Source: Variovorax davisae (GTDB taxonomy: Bacteria; Pseudomonadota; Gammaproteobacteria; Burkholderiales; Burkholderiaceae_C). From it: DNA of 64,000 nt. This document shows, piece after piece, positions 13,226 through 22,817 of the stretch. Both the position numbers and the translations under genes were made by a program. The notes under the pieces are model-generated. The model searched no databases, had not been told where the DNA came from, and worked only from the letters and a program-made list of their open reading frames with translations. Numbering within the stretch: position 1 is the first letter of the stretch; each line of letters opens with the position of its first letter. The stretch lies in the NCBI RefSeq assembly GCF_030316845.1, contig NZ_JASZYS010000002.1:310001-374000 (forward strand). Reading direction: 5' to 3'.

Positions 13226-14272
13226 ATGAGCAGTTTCGTCAGCTACCTCCGGCGCTACCGGGACCCGCACGGTGCGCTCGGCATGCTCGGGCCGGCCTGC
13301 CGGCGCGTCGGCACCGTGCAGCTGGTGCGCGTGCCCATGCATCCGGTGCTGGTCGATGTCGCGCCGCTGCCGCCCCGTGCCAGCGGCCTGCTGGGCAAGC
13401 TCTTCGGGCATCTGAGGCTGGTTCCCAGGGCCTGGACGGCGGGCGGGCGGACGCTGTTCATCCGCGAATTCCTGACGGTCCCGCTGTTCCTGGTCGCGCC
13501 GGCCCTCTGGCTGCGCCGGCGCTCGCTGTGGTTCCTGTGCCACCACAACGTCGGCCAGGCGGCACGGCATCCGGTGCATCGGCTGATGCTGCGCATCCTC
13601 TATGCGGCCGGCTTTCGCTTCGTCGTCTATGAGACGATCGACACCTGGCGCCCGGTCGCGGCGCATCCGGACCCGTCGCGCATCATCGCCATGCCGACGC
13701 CGATCCCGGAACTCACCCGCAGCGCGCCGGTGCGCGACCCGGTCGGGCGGAAGATGGTGGTCGGCTTCATCGGCAGCTTCCGGGCCGAGAAGTCGCCGCG
13801 CTGGGCGCTCGAGGCCATTGCCGGCGCCAGCGCCGAGGGCCGCTTCACGCCGCCGATCGAACTGCTGGTCGGCACCGCCGACGCCGATTTCCTGGCGCGC
13901 TGGAAAGACCGTGCGAGCGTCGTGAACACCGCCCAGCGCGCCGACTACCTGCGCGCGCTCGAGTCCTGCGACGTGGTGGTGCTGCCCTATGACGAGTCGG
14001 CCTACAGCTACCGGATCTCCGGCGTGCTGGCGGAGGCGGTCGGGCTGGGCTGCCTGGTGGTGGCGCCCGACCTGCCCGCGCTGCGCGACCAGGTGGGCCT
14101 GCCGCTGCCGGCCGGTGTCTGCTACCAGGACCGCGCCGAACTGCTCGACTGCGTGCAGCGGGCGGTCGAGATGGCGCGCCAGCCGGCCCGGGCCGAGGCC
14201 GTCCAGGCCCACCGGGCGCACCGCTCGATGGAGGCCGTGACCCGGGCCATTGCACGGATGGGGGCCGCATGA
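13226..14272 (+). CDS. Glycosyltransferase, GT4-like
   Basis: Probable cytosolic glycosyltransferase of 348 residues with a GT-B layout. The N-terminal half has a hydrophobic stretch (FLTVPLFLVAPALWL) and a CHHNVGQ segment. The C-terminal half has the sugar-nucleotide pattern VGFIGSFRAEKSPRWALEAI and the late motif YSYRISGVLAEAVGLGCLVVAP typical of GT4-like enzymes. Donor and acceptor cannot be told. It is coupled by ATGA to a WcaF-like acetyltransferase, so both probably act on a surface polysaccharide or its precursor. Their place between hisD and hisC is unusual. Confidence 0.75.
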   Translation: MSSFVSYLRRYRDPHGALGMLGPACRRVGTVQLVRVPMHPVLVDVAPLPPRASGLLGKLFGHLRLVPRAWTAGGRTLFIREFLTVPLFLVAPALWLRRRSLWFLCHHNVGQAARHPVHRLMLRILYAAGFRFVVYETIDTWRPVAAHPDPSRIIAMPTPIPELTRSAPVRDPVGRKMVVGFIGSFRAEKSPRWALEAIAGASAEGRFTPPIELLVGTADADFLARWKDRASVVNTAQRADYLRALESCDVVVLPYDESAYSYRISGVLAEAVGLGCLVVAPDLPALRDQVGLPLPAGVCYQDRAELLDCVQRAVEMARQPARAEAVQAHRAHRSMEAVTRAIARMGAA

Positions 14273-14820
14273 AGCAGGACGCGATGGACCTCCAGAACAG
14301 CCGGCACCCGTGGAGCCTGGGCCACAAGCTGCGCCGGGTGATCTGGATGGTCGTCTGGACCCTGCTGGGCCGCCTGGGCCCGCGCGCGCTGTCGCCGCTG
14401 CGCGTGCGCCTGCTGCGCCTCTTCGGCGCCCGGGTGGGCCAGGCCGTGCTGGTGTGTCCCGGCGTGAAGGTGCTGATGCCCTGGAACCTGCACATCGGCG
14501 ACTACACGGCGATCGCCGAGGGCGTGGACATCTACAACTTCGGTGAAGTCCGCATCGGCTCGAACACCTGCGTCTCGCAGGGCGTCTGGCTGTGCACCGG
14601 CTCCCACGACTACAACGTTCCCAACTTTCCGCTGATCTGGGACGACATCCAGGTCGGCGACCGGGTCTGGATCGCCGCCCAGAGCTTCATCGGACCGGGC
14701 GTCAGCATCGGCGACGGGGCCGTGGTGGGGGCACGCTCGGTCGTGACCCGCGATCTCGAAGCCTGGTCGGTTTCTGCAGGCAATCCATGCGTATTCATCA
14801 AGCCGCGCCGGCACGATTAG
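14269..14820 (+). CDS. WcaF-like hexapeptide-repeat acetyltransferase
   Basis: Putative O-acetyltransferase of the left-handed beta-helix family, 183 residues, similar in layout to colanic-acid acetyltransferase WcaF. After a basic, partly hydrophobic N-terminus, the hexapeptide repeats begin at about 60 (HIGDYTAIAEGVDIYNFGEVRIGSN). The catalytic His is likely in CTGSHDYN, and the coil VRIGDRVWIAA-type repeat continues to GDGAVVGARSVVTRDL before the closing GNPCVFIKPR. It would use acetyl-CoA to decorate an exopolysaccharide sugar. It overlaps the glycosyltransferase by 4 bases and the next small gene by about 34. Confidence 0.82.
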   Translation: MKQDAMDLQNSRHPWSLGHKLRRVIWMVVWTLLGRLGPRALSPLRVRLLRLFGARVGQAVLVCPGVKVLMPWNLHIGDYTAIAEGVDIYNFGEVRIGSNTCVSQGVWLCTGSHDYNVPNFPLIWDDIQVGDRVWIAAQSFIGPGVSIGDGAVVGARSVVTRDLEAWSVSAGNPCVFIKPRRHD

Positions 14821-15176
14821 GCCGCGGCCGGCGCGCGGCCGCGGCCGGCGCGCTGCTGCTGGTGCTGCCGGCGCTCGCCCCGGCGATGTCGATCCGCGAA
14901 CTGCGCACGCTCGAGGCCAACGAGAAGGACGGCAAGGCCTACGCCAACTACTACCTGGTGGGCGTCATGGAAGGCCTGCGCGAGGCCAACGAGGCCGAGC
15001 AGCGCGCCGGCCAGAAGCCGTTGTTCTGCATCAACGGCCGCCGGCTCGAGCCCGTGATGGCGCGCTCCCTCTATCAATCCGAACTGGCGCGCAACGCCGA
15101 CAGCTACGAGGCCGACATGCCGGTGCAGCTGGTGCTCTCGGCGGCGCTGCGCAACAGCTATCGCTGCAACCCTTGA
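14787..15176 (+). CDS. Secreted protein, possibly Rap1a/Tai-like
   Basis: Small exported protein of 129 residues. The start at ATG 14787 gives a signal peptide with a basic n-region, an Ala/Leu core (AAAAGALLLVLPALAPA) and cleavage near residue 34. The mature part is helical, with the pattern YYLVGVMEGLREAN, a cysteine in LFCINGRR, and a C-terminal ALRNSYRC. Two cysteines spaced like this around an ML/LV-rich helix resemble the Rap1a/Tai immunity-protein family, but the match is by eye and function may differ. It overlaps the acetyltransferase by 34 bases and ends against hisC (TTGA). Confidence 0.6.
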   Translation: MRIHQAAPARLGRGRRAAAAGALLLVLPALAPAMSIRELRTLEANEKDGKAYANYYLVGVMEGLREANEAEQRAGQKPLFCINGRRLEPVMARSLYQSELARNADSYEADMPVQLVLSAALRNSYRCNP

Positions 15177-15193
15177 ATCCGAACGAACTGCGA

Positions 15194-16285
15194 ATGACCG
15201 CCCCCGAAGATACCCGCCGCGCCCTGGGCCGCATCCGTGCCGACGTGCAGTCCATGCATGCCTATGCCGTGCAGGACGCCCGCGGCCTGCTGAAGCTCGA
15301 CGCGATGGAAAATCCGCATGGCCTGGCGCCCGCGCTGCAGGCCGCCCTCGGCGAGCGGCTCGGCGCGCTGGCGCTGAACCGCTACCCGGGCGAGCGCGGC
15401 GCCGACCTGCAGCGCGCGCTGGCGGCGCACGCCGGCATGCCGGAGGGCTTCGCGCTGATGCTGGGCAACGGCTCGGACGAGCTGATCTCCCTGCTGGCGA
15501 TCGCCTGCGACCTGCCGGGTGCCACGGTCCTGGCGCCGGTGCCGGGCTTCGTGATGTACGCCATGAGCGCCCAGCTGCAGGGCCTGCGCTTCGTCGGCGT
15601 GCCGCTCACCGCCGACTTCGAACTCGACCAGGACGCCATGCTCGAGGCCATCGCCCGCGAGAAGCCGGCCATCGTCTTCCTGGCCTACCCGAACAACCCG
15701 ACCGCCAACCTCTGGGACGACGCCGTGATCGAGAAGATCGTCCAGGCCCAGGCCGCCCAGGGCGGGCTGGTGGTCATCGACGAGGCCTACCAGCCGTTCG
15801 CCGGCCGCAGCTACATCGACCGCGTGGCCCGCCACGGCCACGTGCTGCTGATGCGCACGCTGAGCAAGTTCGGCCTGGCCGGCGCCCGCCTGGGCTATCT
15901 GATGGGCCCGGCGGCGCTGGTGGCCGAGATCGACAAGGTGCGCCCGCCCTACAACATCAGCGTGCTGAACTGCGAGTGCGCCCTCTTCGCCCTCGAGCAC
16001 GCCGATGTCTTCGCCGCCCAGGCGGCGGAGATCCGCAGCCAGCGCGCCGTGGTGGTGGCGCGGCTGGCCCGCCTGCCGGCGGTCCGAAGCTGGCCGAGCG
16101 AGGCCAACATGATCCTGATCCGGGTGCCCGACGCGGCAAAGACCTTCGAGGGCATGAAGGCTCGCGGCGTGCTGGTCAAGAACGTTTCTAAAATGCACCC
16201 ATTGCTCGCCAACTGCCTGCGCCTGACGGTCGGAACCGCCGACGAGAACGCGCAGATGCTCGCGGCCCTCGAAGCCTCACTATGA
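15194..16285 (+). CDS. hisC: Histidinol-phosphate aminotransferase
   Basis: PLP enzyme that transaminates imidazole-acetol phosphate in histidine synthesis. The 363-residue protein shows the fold-type I landmarks: [10 protein letters not shown] near the N-terminus, LGNGSDELI, the [11 protein letters not shown] cofactor segment, [10 protein letters not shown], and the Schiff-base lysine in [18 protein letters not shown] 15194 gives the expected N-terminus; an in-frame TTG at 15173 would overlap the previous stop (TTGA) and add seven residues. The stop overlaps hisB (ATGA). An AT-rich TAAAAT lies near its 3' end (16189). Confidence 0.95.
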   Translation: MTAPEDTRRALGRIRADVQSMHAYAVQDARGLLKLDAMENPHGLAPALQAALGERLGALALNRYPGERGADLQRALAAHAGMPEGFALMLGNGSDELISLLAIACDLPGATVLAPVPGFVMYAMSAQLQGLRFVGVPLTADFELDQDAMLEAIAREKPAIVFLAYPNNPTANLWDDAVIEKIVQAQAAQGGLVVIDEAYQPFAGRSYIDRVARHGHVLLMRTLSKFGLAGARLGYLMGPAALVAEIDKVRPPYNISVLNCECALFALEHADVFAAQAAEIRSQRAVVVARLARLPAVRSWPSEANMILIRVPDAAKTFEGMKARGVLVKNVSKMHPLLANCLRLTVGTADENAQMLAALEASL

Positions 16286-16911
16286 ACACCCCACTGGCAC
16301 CCGAAGCCGTCATTGCCACCGGCGCGCGCGCGGCGTCCGTCACGCGCAACACGGCCGAAACCAAGATCACGGTCAAGGTCGACCTCGACGGCACCGGCCG
16401 CGCCAAGCTGTCGACCGGCATCGGCTTTTTCGACCATATGCTCGACCAGATCGCCCGCCATGGCCTGATCGACCTCGACATCGACTGCCAGGGCGACCTC
16501 CACATCGACGGCCACCACACGGTCGAGGATGTCGGCATCACGCTGGGCCAGGCGGTGGCCAAGGCGGTCGGCGACAAGAAAGGCATCCGGCGCTACGGGC
16601 ATGCCTACGTGCCGCTCGACGAGGCGCTGAGCCGCGTGGTGATCGATTTCTCCGGCCGCCCCGGCCTGGTGATGGACGTGCCCTTCACCAGCGGCATGAT
16701 CGGCACCTTCGACAGCCAATTGACCTACGAGTTCTTCCAGGGCTTCGTCAACCACGCCTTCGTGACCCTGCACATCGACAACCTCAAGGGCGTCAACGCG
16801 CATCACCAGTGCGAGACCGTGTTCAAGGCCTTCGCGCGGGCGCTGCGGGCGGCGCTCGAACTCGATCCGCGCTCCGCGGGCGTCATCCCCTCGACCAAGG
16901 GCTCGCTCTGA
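16282..16911 (+). CDS. hisB: Imidazoleglycerol-phosphate dehydratase
   Basis: Manganese enzyme that dehydrates imidazole glycerol phosphate. At 209 residues it is the single-domain HisB, without the phosphatase domain of the E. coli fusion, so histidinol phosphatase must be elsewhere. The metal-binding motifs are present twice, as expected: [17 protein letters not shown] with HHTVEDVGI, and [11 protein letters not shown] with [18 protein letters not shown]. The start overlaps the hisC stop; hisH starts 2 bases after its stop. Confidence 0.97.
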   Translation: MNTPLAPEAVIATGARAASVTRNTAETKITVKVDLDGTGRAKLSTGIGFFDHMLDQIARHGLIDLDIDCQGDLHIDGHHTVEDVGITLGQAVAKAVGDKKGIRRYGHAYVPLDEALSRVVIDFSGRPGLVMDVPFTSGMIGTFDSQLTYEFFQGFVNHAFVTLHIDNLKGVNAHHQCETVFKAFARALRAALELDPRSAGVIPSTKGSL

Positions 16912-16913
16912 CC

Positions 16914-17570
16914 GTGTCCACCGCCAACAACACCGTGGCCGTGGTCGACTACGGCATGGGCAACCTGCGCTCGGTGTCGCAGGCCGTGCAGCACGCCGCC
17001 GACCAGGTCGGGGTGGAGGTGTTCGTCACGTCCGACCCCGACGTGGTGCGCCGGGCCACGCGCGTGGTGCTGCCGGGGCAGGGCGCGATGCCCGACTGCA
17101 TGCGCGAGCTGGCCGACTCCGGCCTGCTCGACTCGGTGCTCGAGGCCGCTGCCAGCAAGCCGCTGTTCGGCGTCTGCGTCGGCATGCAGATGCTGTTGTC
17201 GCACAGCGACGAAGGCCCGACCGACGGCCTGGGCCTGATCCCGGGCCAGGTCCGGAAGTTCGAACTCGAAGGCCGGCTGCAGCCGGACGGCAGCCGCTTC
17301 AAGGTGCCGCAGATGGGCTGGAACCAGGTTTTCCAGACCCGGCCGCACCCGGTCTGGGCCGGGGTGCCCGACCAGAGCTATTTCTATTTCGTCCACAGCT
17401 TCTACGCCCGGCCGGCCGATCCTGCGCACAGCGCCGGCGAGGCCGACTACGGCGATCGCTTTACCGCTGCCGTGGCACGCGATAATATTTTCGCGACCCA
17501 GTTCCACCCGGAGAAGAGTGCGGACCACGGGTTGCAGCTCTACCGAAACTTCCTCCACTGGAACCCCTGA
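16914..17570 (+). CDS. hisH: Imidazole glycerol phosphate synthase glutaminase subunit
   Basis: Class I glutamine amidotransferase subunit that feeds ammonia to HisF. The 218-residue protein has the nucleophile cysteine in [11 protein letters not shown], the HPEKS motif with the catalytic His-Glu pair, and the MGNLRS segment near the start. GTG 16914 lies 2 bases after the hisB stop and is the only fitting start. HisF, its partner, is about 4 kb away beyond an inverted pair of genes. A low-GC patch (GATAATATT) near its end may be an internal promoter. Confidence 0.96.
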   Translation: MSTANNTVAVVDYGMGNLRSVSQAVQHAADQVGVEVFVTSDPDVVRRATRVVLPGQGAMPDCMRELADSGLLDSVLEAAASKPLFGVCVGMQMLLSHSDEGPTDGLGLIPGQVRKFELEGRLQPDGSRFKVPQMGWNQVFQTRPHPVWAGVPDQSYFYFVHSFYARPADPAHSAGEADYGDRFTAAVARDNIFATQFHPEKSADHGLQLYRNFLHWNP

Positions 17571-17671
17571 CGCATTGAACGCCTCCACCGTTCGGCCCGG
17601 GCCTGTGCCCGCCGGGCCCGTCGGGTTCTGAGTACCATCGCGCTTTTCCCCGTCCGCAATCCCGCACCACC

Positions 17672-18412
17672 ATGCTCCTCATTCCTGCGATCGACCTCAA
17701 GGATGGCCACTGCGTTCGCCTCAAGCAAGGCGATATGGACCAGTCCACCACTTTCAGCGAAGACCCGGCCGCGATGGCGCGCAAGTGGCTCGAAGCCGGT
17801 GCCCGCCGCCTCCACCTGGTCGACCTGAACGGCGCCTTTGCCGGCAAGCCGCAGAACCATGCCGCGATCAAGGCGATCCTGAAGGCGGTCGGCGACGACA
17901 TCCCGGTGCAGCTGGGCGGCGGCATCCGCGACCTCGACACCATCGAGCGCTACATCGACGACGGCCTGCGCTACGTCATCATCGGCACCGCCGCGGTCAA
18001 GAACCCGGGCTTCCTGAAGGACGCCTGCAGCGCCTTCGGCGGCCACATCATCGTCGGCCTGGACGCCAAGGACGGCAAGGTCGCCACCGACGGATGGAGC
18101 AAGCTGACCGGCCACGAAGTCGCCGACCTCGGCAAGAAGTTCGAGGACTACGGCGTCGAGTCGATCATCTACACCGACATCGGCCGCGACGGCATGCTGT
18201 CGGGCATCAACATCGACGCCACCGTGCGGCTGGCCCAGGCACTGACGATCCCAGTGATCGCCTCCGGCGGCCTCTCGAACATGGCCGACATCGACCGGCT
18301 GTGCGCGGTCGAGGCGGACGGCATCGAAGGCGTCATCTGCGGCCGCGCCATCTATTCGGGCGACCTGGACTTCGCCGCCGCCCAGGCCCGCGCGGACGAA
18401 CTCGCGGTCTAG
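17672..18412 (+). CDS. hisA: ProFAR isomerase HisA
   Basis: Isomerase with a beta/alpha barrel that opens the phosphoribosyl ring of ProFAR in histidine synthesis. The 246-residue protein has Asp8 in [16 protein letters not shown], the phosphate-binding glycines [13 protein letters not shown], and [10 protein letters not shown] on the second half-barrel. The ATG at 17672 has no clear ribosome site; 101 bases separate it from hisH, more than at any earlier his junction. It converges with the following minus-strand gene, stop to stop, with only one base between. Confidence 0.97.
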   Translation: MLLIPAIDLKDGHCVRLKQGDMDQSTTFSEDPAAMARKWLEAGARRLHLVDLNGAFAGKPQNHAAIKAILKAVGDDIPVQLGGGIRDLDTIERYIDDGLRYVIIGTAAVKNPGFLKDACSAFGGHIIVGLDAKDGKVATDGWSKLTGHEVADLGKKFEDYGVESIIYTDIGRDGMLSGINIDATVRLAQALTIPVIASGGLSNMADIDRLCAVEADGIEGVICGRAIYSGDLDFAAAQARADELAV

Positions 18413-18413
18413 G

Positions 18414-19352
18414 CTATTCCGCCTTGATGGCCATCGCCTGGAGAATCGTCTCCAGCTGCGGGCTCATCGGCAGGTCGAGGCTGGTGCCGGTGGGCAGCTT
18501 GCGCAGGAACCAGCGCTTGTACTGGCGCTCGATCTCCCCGTCCTCGGCCAGCACCTGGAAGGTGTCGTTGACCACCTTCGCCATCTCCGGATCGCCCTTG
18601 CGGTACATCACGCCGTAGGGGTCGTAGGACAGGAAGTCGCCGACCACCTGGTAGTCGGTCGAGCCCTGGGCGCCGCCCCGGTCCTGCGCGATCAGGCCGT
18701 ACAGCAGCACCTCGTCGGTCGCGAAGGCTTCCACCTTGCCGGACTTCACGAGCGCGAACGATTCGGCGTGGTCGCGCGAAACGACCAGCTCCAGGCCCAG
18801 CTTGAAGCGCGCTGACAGGTCGCGCATGGTCTTCTCGTTGGTGGTCCCGGCGGTCACGGCGACCGGCTTGCCGGCGAGGTCGCGGAAGGACTGGATCGGC
18901 GAACCCTTCCTGACCAGCAGCCGGGTGCCCGAGACGAACAGCGTCGGCGAGAAGGCGACCCGCTTCTGGCGCTCGAGGTTGCTGGTGGTCGAGCCGCATT
19001 CGAGGTCGACCTGGCCGCTCGCCACGGCATCGATGCGGGTCTCGGCCGTCACCGGCAGCCACCGGATCTCCAGCGTCTTGTGCACCGCATCGCCCATCGC
19101 CTCGACCACCGCCTTGCACAGCTCGATCGAGTAGCCGATCGGCTCCTTGCGCGGCGACAGGAAAGAAAACGGCACCGAGGATTCGCGGTAGCCGATCACG
19201 ACCGCGCCCGCCGCCCGTGCCTTGGCCAGCGTGCCGCTGAGCGCGGCCGGCGTCGCCGGCGTCGGATCGGACTGGGCGAACGCCGCCGGCGCCGCGCCCA
19301 GCAGTGCGGCCAGCAGCGCGGCGGTGGTCGCCAGGGCCCGGACGGCGCTCAT
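18414..19352 (-). CDS. Periplasmic amino-acid binding protein (GltI-like), no ABC partner nearby
   Basis: Extracellular solute-binding protein family 3, 312 residues, resembling glutamate/aspartate-binding GltI. A signal peptide ends at about AAFAQ (residue 27). The two-lobed domain shows VIGYRESSVPFSFLSP, PIGYSIELCKAV, the ligand-contact EIRWLPVTAETRIDAVASGQVDLECGSTTSN, and the second lobe VTAGTTNEKTMRDL. Normally such proteins serve an ABC importer, but no permease or ATPase gene adjoins. Instead it follows a DAACS symporter gene by 9 bases and is probably cotranscribed with it. Confidence 0.85.
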   Translation of the reverse strand: MSAVRALATTAALLAALLGAAPAAFAQSDPTPATPAALSGTLAKARAAGAVVIGYRESSVPFSFLSPRKEPIGYSIELCKAVVEAMGDAVHKTLEIRWLPVTAETRIDAVASGQVDLECGSTTSNLERQKRVAFSPTLFVSGTRLLVRKGSPIQSFRDLAGKPVAVTAGTTNEKTMRDLSARFKLGLELVVSRDHAESFALVKSGKVEAFATDEVLLYGLIAQDRGGAQGSTDYQVVGDFLSYDPYGVMYRKGDPEMAKVVNDTFQVLAEDGEIERQYKRWFLRKLPTGTSLDLPMSPQLETILQAMAIKAE

Positions 19353-19361
19353 TTCGGGGCC

Positions 19362-20669
19362 TCAGGCATGCGCCGGATGGGCGAGGGTGGCGGCGCTTTC
19401 GACGTCCATCGCCCGCGCGTTGGCCGCGGCGTCGCTTTCGGAGAGCAGTTCGCCCTCCCATTTGGCGACCACCGCCGTGGCGATCGAATTGCCCACCGCG
19501 TTGGTGGCCGACCGGCCCATGTCCAGGAAGGTGTCGACGCCGAGGATCAGCAGCAGCCCGGCCTCGGGGATGTTGAACTGGTTCAGGGTCGCGGCGATCA
19601 CGACCAGCGAGGCGCGCGGCACGCCGGCCATGCCCTTCGAAGTGAGCATCAGGATCAGCAGCATCGTGAGCTGGGTGCCGAGGGACAGCGGGATGTCGTA
19701 GGCCTGGGCGATGAACAGCACGGCGAAGGTGCAGTACATCATCGAGCCGTCGAGATTGAACGAATAGCCCATCGGCATCACGAAGCTGGAGATCTTGCGC
19801 TTGACGCCGAAGCGGTCGAGCGCGATCAGGATCTTGGGGTACGCCGCCTCCGAGCTGGCGGTGGCGAACGAGAGCAGGAAGGGCTCCCGGATCAGCTTGA
19901 GCAGCGTCACGATGCGCGGCCCGAGGAAGAAGAACCCGGCCAGGGCCAGCAGCCCCCACAGGATGAACAGGCTCAGGTAGAAGCCGCCCATGAAGACCGC
20001 GAACTTGAGCAGGATGCCCAGGCCGTTGACCGCGACCGTGGCCGCCATGGCGGCCATGACCGCCAGCGGCGCCAGCTTCATCACGTAGCCGGTGATCTTG
20101 AGCATGGCGTGGGAGAGCTCCTCGATCGCGTTGACCAGCGTGCGGGCCTTCTCGCCGAGCGAGGCCAGCGCGACGCCGAAGAACATCGAGAACACGACGA
20201 TCTGCAGGATCTCGTTGTTGGCCATGGCCTCGACGAAGGACTTCGGCACCACGTGGCCGACGAAATCCTTGAGCGTGAACTTGGAGGTGGCGAGGTTGGC
20301 GGACGACCCGATCTCGGGCAGGGGCAGCCCGAGGTCGTGGCCCGGCTGCAGCAGGTTGGCCATCAGCAGGCCCAGCAGCAGCGAGACCAGCGAGGCGGTG
20401 ATGAACCAGCCCAGCGCCTTGCCGAACACCCGCCCGACCGCGGCCGCGTCGCCCATGTGGGCGATGCCGACGACCAGGGTGGAGAACACCAGCGGCCCGA
20501 TCAGCATCTTGATCAGGCGCAGGAAGACGTCCGACATGATCGAGATGTAGCCCGCGATCTCGGCGGCGGTCTTCTTGTTCGGGAAGTTGGCGAACACCAT
20601 GTAGCCAATGGCGATCCCGATCAGCATCGCGATCAGGATCCAGGCGGCCGGCGGCAGTTTCCTTCTCAT
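19362..20669 (-). CDS. Dicarboxylate/amino acid:cation symporter (DAACS family)
   Basis: Inner-membrane carrier of the GltP/DctA family, 435 residues with about eight membrane helices plus re-entrant loops. The family motifs are visible: [15 protein letters not shown] (serine-rich hairpin), [26 protein letters not shown], and the late [21 protein letters not shown]. Substrate could be glutamate/aspartate or C4-dicarboxylates. The ATG at 20669 has a strong AGGAG site 8 bases upstream, which settles the start although the frame is open beyond. It lies head to head with the mutarotase gene and upstream of the binding-protein gene. Confidence 0.9.
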   Translation of the reverse strand: MRRKLPPAAWILIAMLIGIAIGYMVFANFPNKKTAAEIAGYISIMSDVFLRLIKMLIGPLVFSTLVVGIAHMGDAAAVGRVFGKALGWFITASLVSLLLGLLMANLLQPGHDLGLPLPEIGSSANLATSKFTLKDFVGHVVPKSFVEAMANNEILQIVVFSMFFGVALASLGEKARTLVNAIEELSHAMLKITGYVMKLAPLAVMAAMAATVAVNGLGILLKFAVFMGGFYLSLFILWGLLALAGFFFLGPRIVTLLKLIREPFLLSFATASSEAAYPKILIALDRFGVKRKISSFVMPMGYSFNLDGSMMYCTFAVLFIAQAYDIPLSLGTQLTMLLILMLTSKGMAGVPRASLVVIAATLNQFNIPEAGLLLILGVDTFLDMGRSATNAVGNSIATAVVAKWEGELLSESDAAANARAMDVESAATLAHPAHA

Positions 20670-20758
20670 GGAGGCGCTCCTCGTTGCGAGTTGTTCTGAA
20701 GCGGAATCCGTGTCGCCGGTGCCCCACCGCAAGCGCCGGCCAAACCTAGAATCGGGCC

Positions 20759-21598
20759 ATGACCCTCCAAGCCCTCGTCTTTCGTGGCCAGCCGGCCGTG
20801 CGGCTGGCGCTGCCCGGCGGCGACAGTTGCACTGTAGCGCTGCACGGCGCTCATGTGTTGTCGTGGACCACGGCCGATGGCGTCGAACGGCTCTATCTGA
20901 GCCCCGAGGCCCGCTTCGACGGCCAGAGCCCGATCCGCGGCGGCATCCCGGTCTGCTGGCCGCAGTTCAACCAGCGCGGCCCGCTGCCCAAGCACGGCTT
21001 TGCCCGCAACCTGCCCTGGACGGCCGAGCCGCAGGCCGACGGCCAGCCCGACACCGTCGTGCTGGCCCTGCGCGACGGCGCCGCCACCCAGGCGCTCTGG
21101 CCGCACGCGTTCCGGGCCCGGCTGGCCGTCACGCTGGGCGCGCGTTCGCTGCGCGTCGCCCTGGCGATCGACAACATGGGCGGCGAGCCGTGGTCCTTCG
21201 CGGCCGCGCTGCACAGCTACCTGCGGGTCGACGAAGCCACCGAGGCCCGGCTCGAGGGCCTGCAGGGCGCCAACCGCTGGGATGCGGTGCGCGACGACCG
21301 CCATGTCGAGATGGCACCGGCGCTGGCCTTCGGCAGCGAATTCGACAGCGTCTACGCCGCGCCCGCCCGGCCGCTGCGGCTGGTCCAGCCTTCGGGCACA
21401 CTCGAGATCTCGCAAAGCGCGAGCTGCACCGAGACCGTGGTCTGGAACCCGGGCCCGCTGCTCGCCGCCAAGCTCGACGACCTGCCCGACGACGGCTGGC
21501 GCCACATGCTCTGCGTCGAGGCCGCCCGCATCGACGAACCCGTGCTGCTGGCGCCCGGCGCCCAATGGCAGGGCTGGCAACAGCTCAGGGTCGCCTGA
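20759..21598 (+). CDS. D-hexose-6-phosphate mutarotase (YeaD family)
   Basis: Aldose 1-epimerase-like protein of 279 residues, matching the glucose-6-phosphate 1-epimerase branch. The beta-sandwich signatures are [26 protein letters not shown], with the substrate-binding His in KHGFARN, then AALHSYLRV, and the catalytic Glu in the C-terminal stretch [14 protein letters not shown]. It likely speeds anomer exchange of hexose phosphates in the cytosol. It precedes hisF by 23 bases and probably shares its transcript, with a promoter in the 89-base divergent gap before it. Confidence 0.88.
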   Translation: MTLQALVFRGQPAVRLALPGGDSCTVALHGAHVLSWTTADGVERLYLSPEARFDGQSPIRGGIPVCWPQFNQRGPLPKHGFARNLPWTAEPQADGQPDTVVLALRDGAATQALWPHAFRARLAVTLGARSLRVALAIDNMGGEPWSFAAALHSYLRVDEATEARLEGLQGANRWDAVRDDRHVEMAPALAFGSEFDSVYAAPARPLRLVQPSGTLEISQSASCTETVVWNPGPLLAAKLDDLPDDGWRHMLCVEAARIDEPVLLAPGAQWQGWQQLRVA

Positions 21599-21621
21599 AC
21601 CTCTTTCGCTCGAACCACACC

Positions 21622-22401
21622 ATGCTTGCCAAACGCATCATTCCCTGCCTCGACGTCACCGGCGGCCGCGTCGTCAAGGGCGTCAACTTCGTCGAACTGC
21701 GCGACGCCGGCGACCCGGTCGAGATCGCGGCCCGCTACAACGCGCAGGGCGCCGACGAACTGACCTTCCTCGACATCACCGCCACCAGCGACGGCCGCGA
21801 CCTGATCCTGCCGATCATCGAGGCGGTGGCCTCCCAGGTCTTCATTCCGCTGACCGTCGGCGGCGGCGTTCGCACGGTGGCGGACGTCCGCCGACTGCTC
21901 AATGCCGGAGCCGACAAGACCAGCTTCAATTCGGCCGCGATCGCCGATCCGCGGGTGATCGAGGACGCTTCGCAGAAATACGGCGCCCAGTGCATCGTGG
22001 TGGCGATCGACGCCAAGCGGCGCACGCCCGAGGATGCCGCCCGGTGCGGCCCGGGCTGGGACGTCTACAGCCACGGCGGGCGCAAGAACACCGGCCTCGA
22101 TGCGGTGCAGTGGGCGGTCGACATGGCGCGCCGCGGCGCCGGCGAGATCCTGCTGACCAGCATGGACCGCGACGGCACCAAGATCGGCTTCGACCTCGAA
22201 CTCACGCGGGCCGTGAGCGATGCCGTCAGCGTGCCGGTGATCGCCTCCGGCGGTGTCGGCAGCCTCGAGCACCTGGCCGACGGCATCCAGACCGGCGGCG
22301 CCGATGCCGTGCTGGCGGCGAGCATCTTCCACTATGGCGAGTTCACCGTCGGCGAAGCGAAGCGGCAGATGGCCGCGCGCGGCATCCCGGTGCGTCTGTG
22401 A
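21622..22401 (+). CDS. hisF: Imidazole glycerol phosphate synthase cyclase subunit
   Basis: Cyclase subunit that with HisH makes imidazole glycerol phosphate and AICAR. The 259-residue beta/alpha barrel begins [12 protein letters not shown], with Asp11, and has the second catalytic Asp in VVAIDAKR. Phosphate-binding glycines occur in [11 protein letters not shown] and [10 protein letters not shown]. The frame is open far upstream, but ATG 21622 gives the conserved N-terminus. Its TGA overlaps the hisI GTG. It is the first gene of the resumed his cluster hisF-hisI-hisE. Confidence 0.97.
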   Translation: MLAKRIIPCLDVTGGRVVKGVNFVELRDAGDPVEIAARYNAQGADELTFLDITATSDGRDLILPIIEAVASQVFIPLTVGGGVRTVADVRRLLNAGADKTSFNSAAIADPRVIEDASQKYGAQCIVVAIDAKRRTPEDAARCGPGWDVYSHGGRKNTGLDAVQWAVDMARRGAGEILLTSMDRDGTKIGFDLELTRAVSDAVSVPVIASGGVGSLEHLADGIQTGGADAVLAASIFHYGEFTVGEAKRQMAARGIPVRL

Positions 22402-22817
22402 CCGACAATAGCCCGATGAACTGGCTCGACGAAGTGAAATGGGACGCGAACGGCCTGGTGCCGGTGATCGCGCAGGAACAGGGCAGCAACGACGTGCTGA
22501 TGTTCGCCTGGATGGACCGCGAGGCGCTGGCCCGGACGGCGGAGCTCGGCCGCGCCGTGTACTTCAGCCGCTCGCGCCAGAAGCTCTGGTTCAAGGGCGA
22601 AGAGTCGGGCCACGTCCAGACCGTGCACGAGATCCGGATCGACTGCGACAACGACGTGGTGCTGCTCAAGGTCACGCAGCAGGGCCACGAGCCCGGCATC
22701 GCCTGCCACACCGGCCGCCACAGCTGCTTCTTCAGCAAGTACGAGAACGGCCAGTGGGTCGCGACCGAGCCGGTCTTGAAAGACCCGGCCTCGATCTACA
22801 CATCGTCCCCCAGATGA
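22398..22817 (+). CDS. hisI: Phosphoribosyl-AMP cyclohydrolase
   Basis: Zinc/magnesium enzyme that opens the adenine ring of PR-AMP in histidine synthesis. With GTG 22398 (overlapping the hisF stop) it has 139 residues; ATG 22416, starting [10 protein letters not shown], gives 133 and fits relatives equally well. The active-site motifs [13 protein letters not shown] and [11 protein letters not shown], with metal-binding Asp and Cys residues, are present. It is the stand-alone cyclohydrolase, not the fused HisIE. The stop overlaps hisE (ATGA). Confidence 0.95.
   Translation: MTDNSPMNWLDEVKWDANGLVPVIAQEQGSNDVLMFAWMDREALARTAELGRAVYFSRSRQKLWFKGEESGHVQTVHEIRIDCDNDVVLLKVTQQGHEPGIACHTGRHSCFFSKYENGQWVATEPVLKDPASIYTSSPR

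Noticed and set aside
18409..20727. A 772-residue minus-strand open frame across the binding-protein and symporter genes
   Set aside because: Arg/Gly/Pro-rich frame-shifted shadow of the two real genes.
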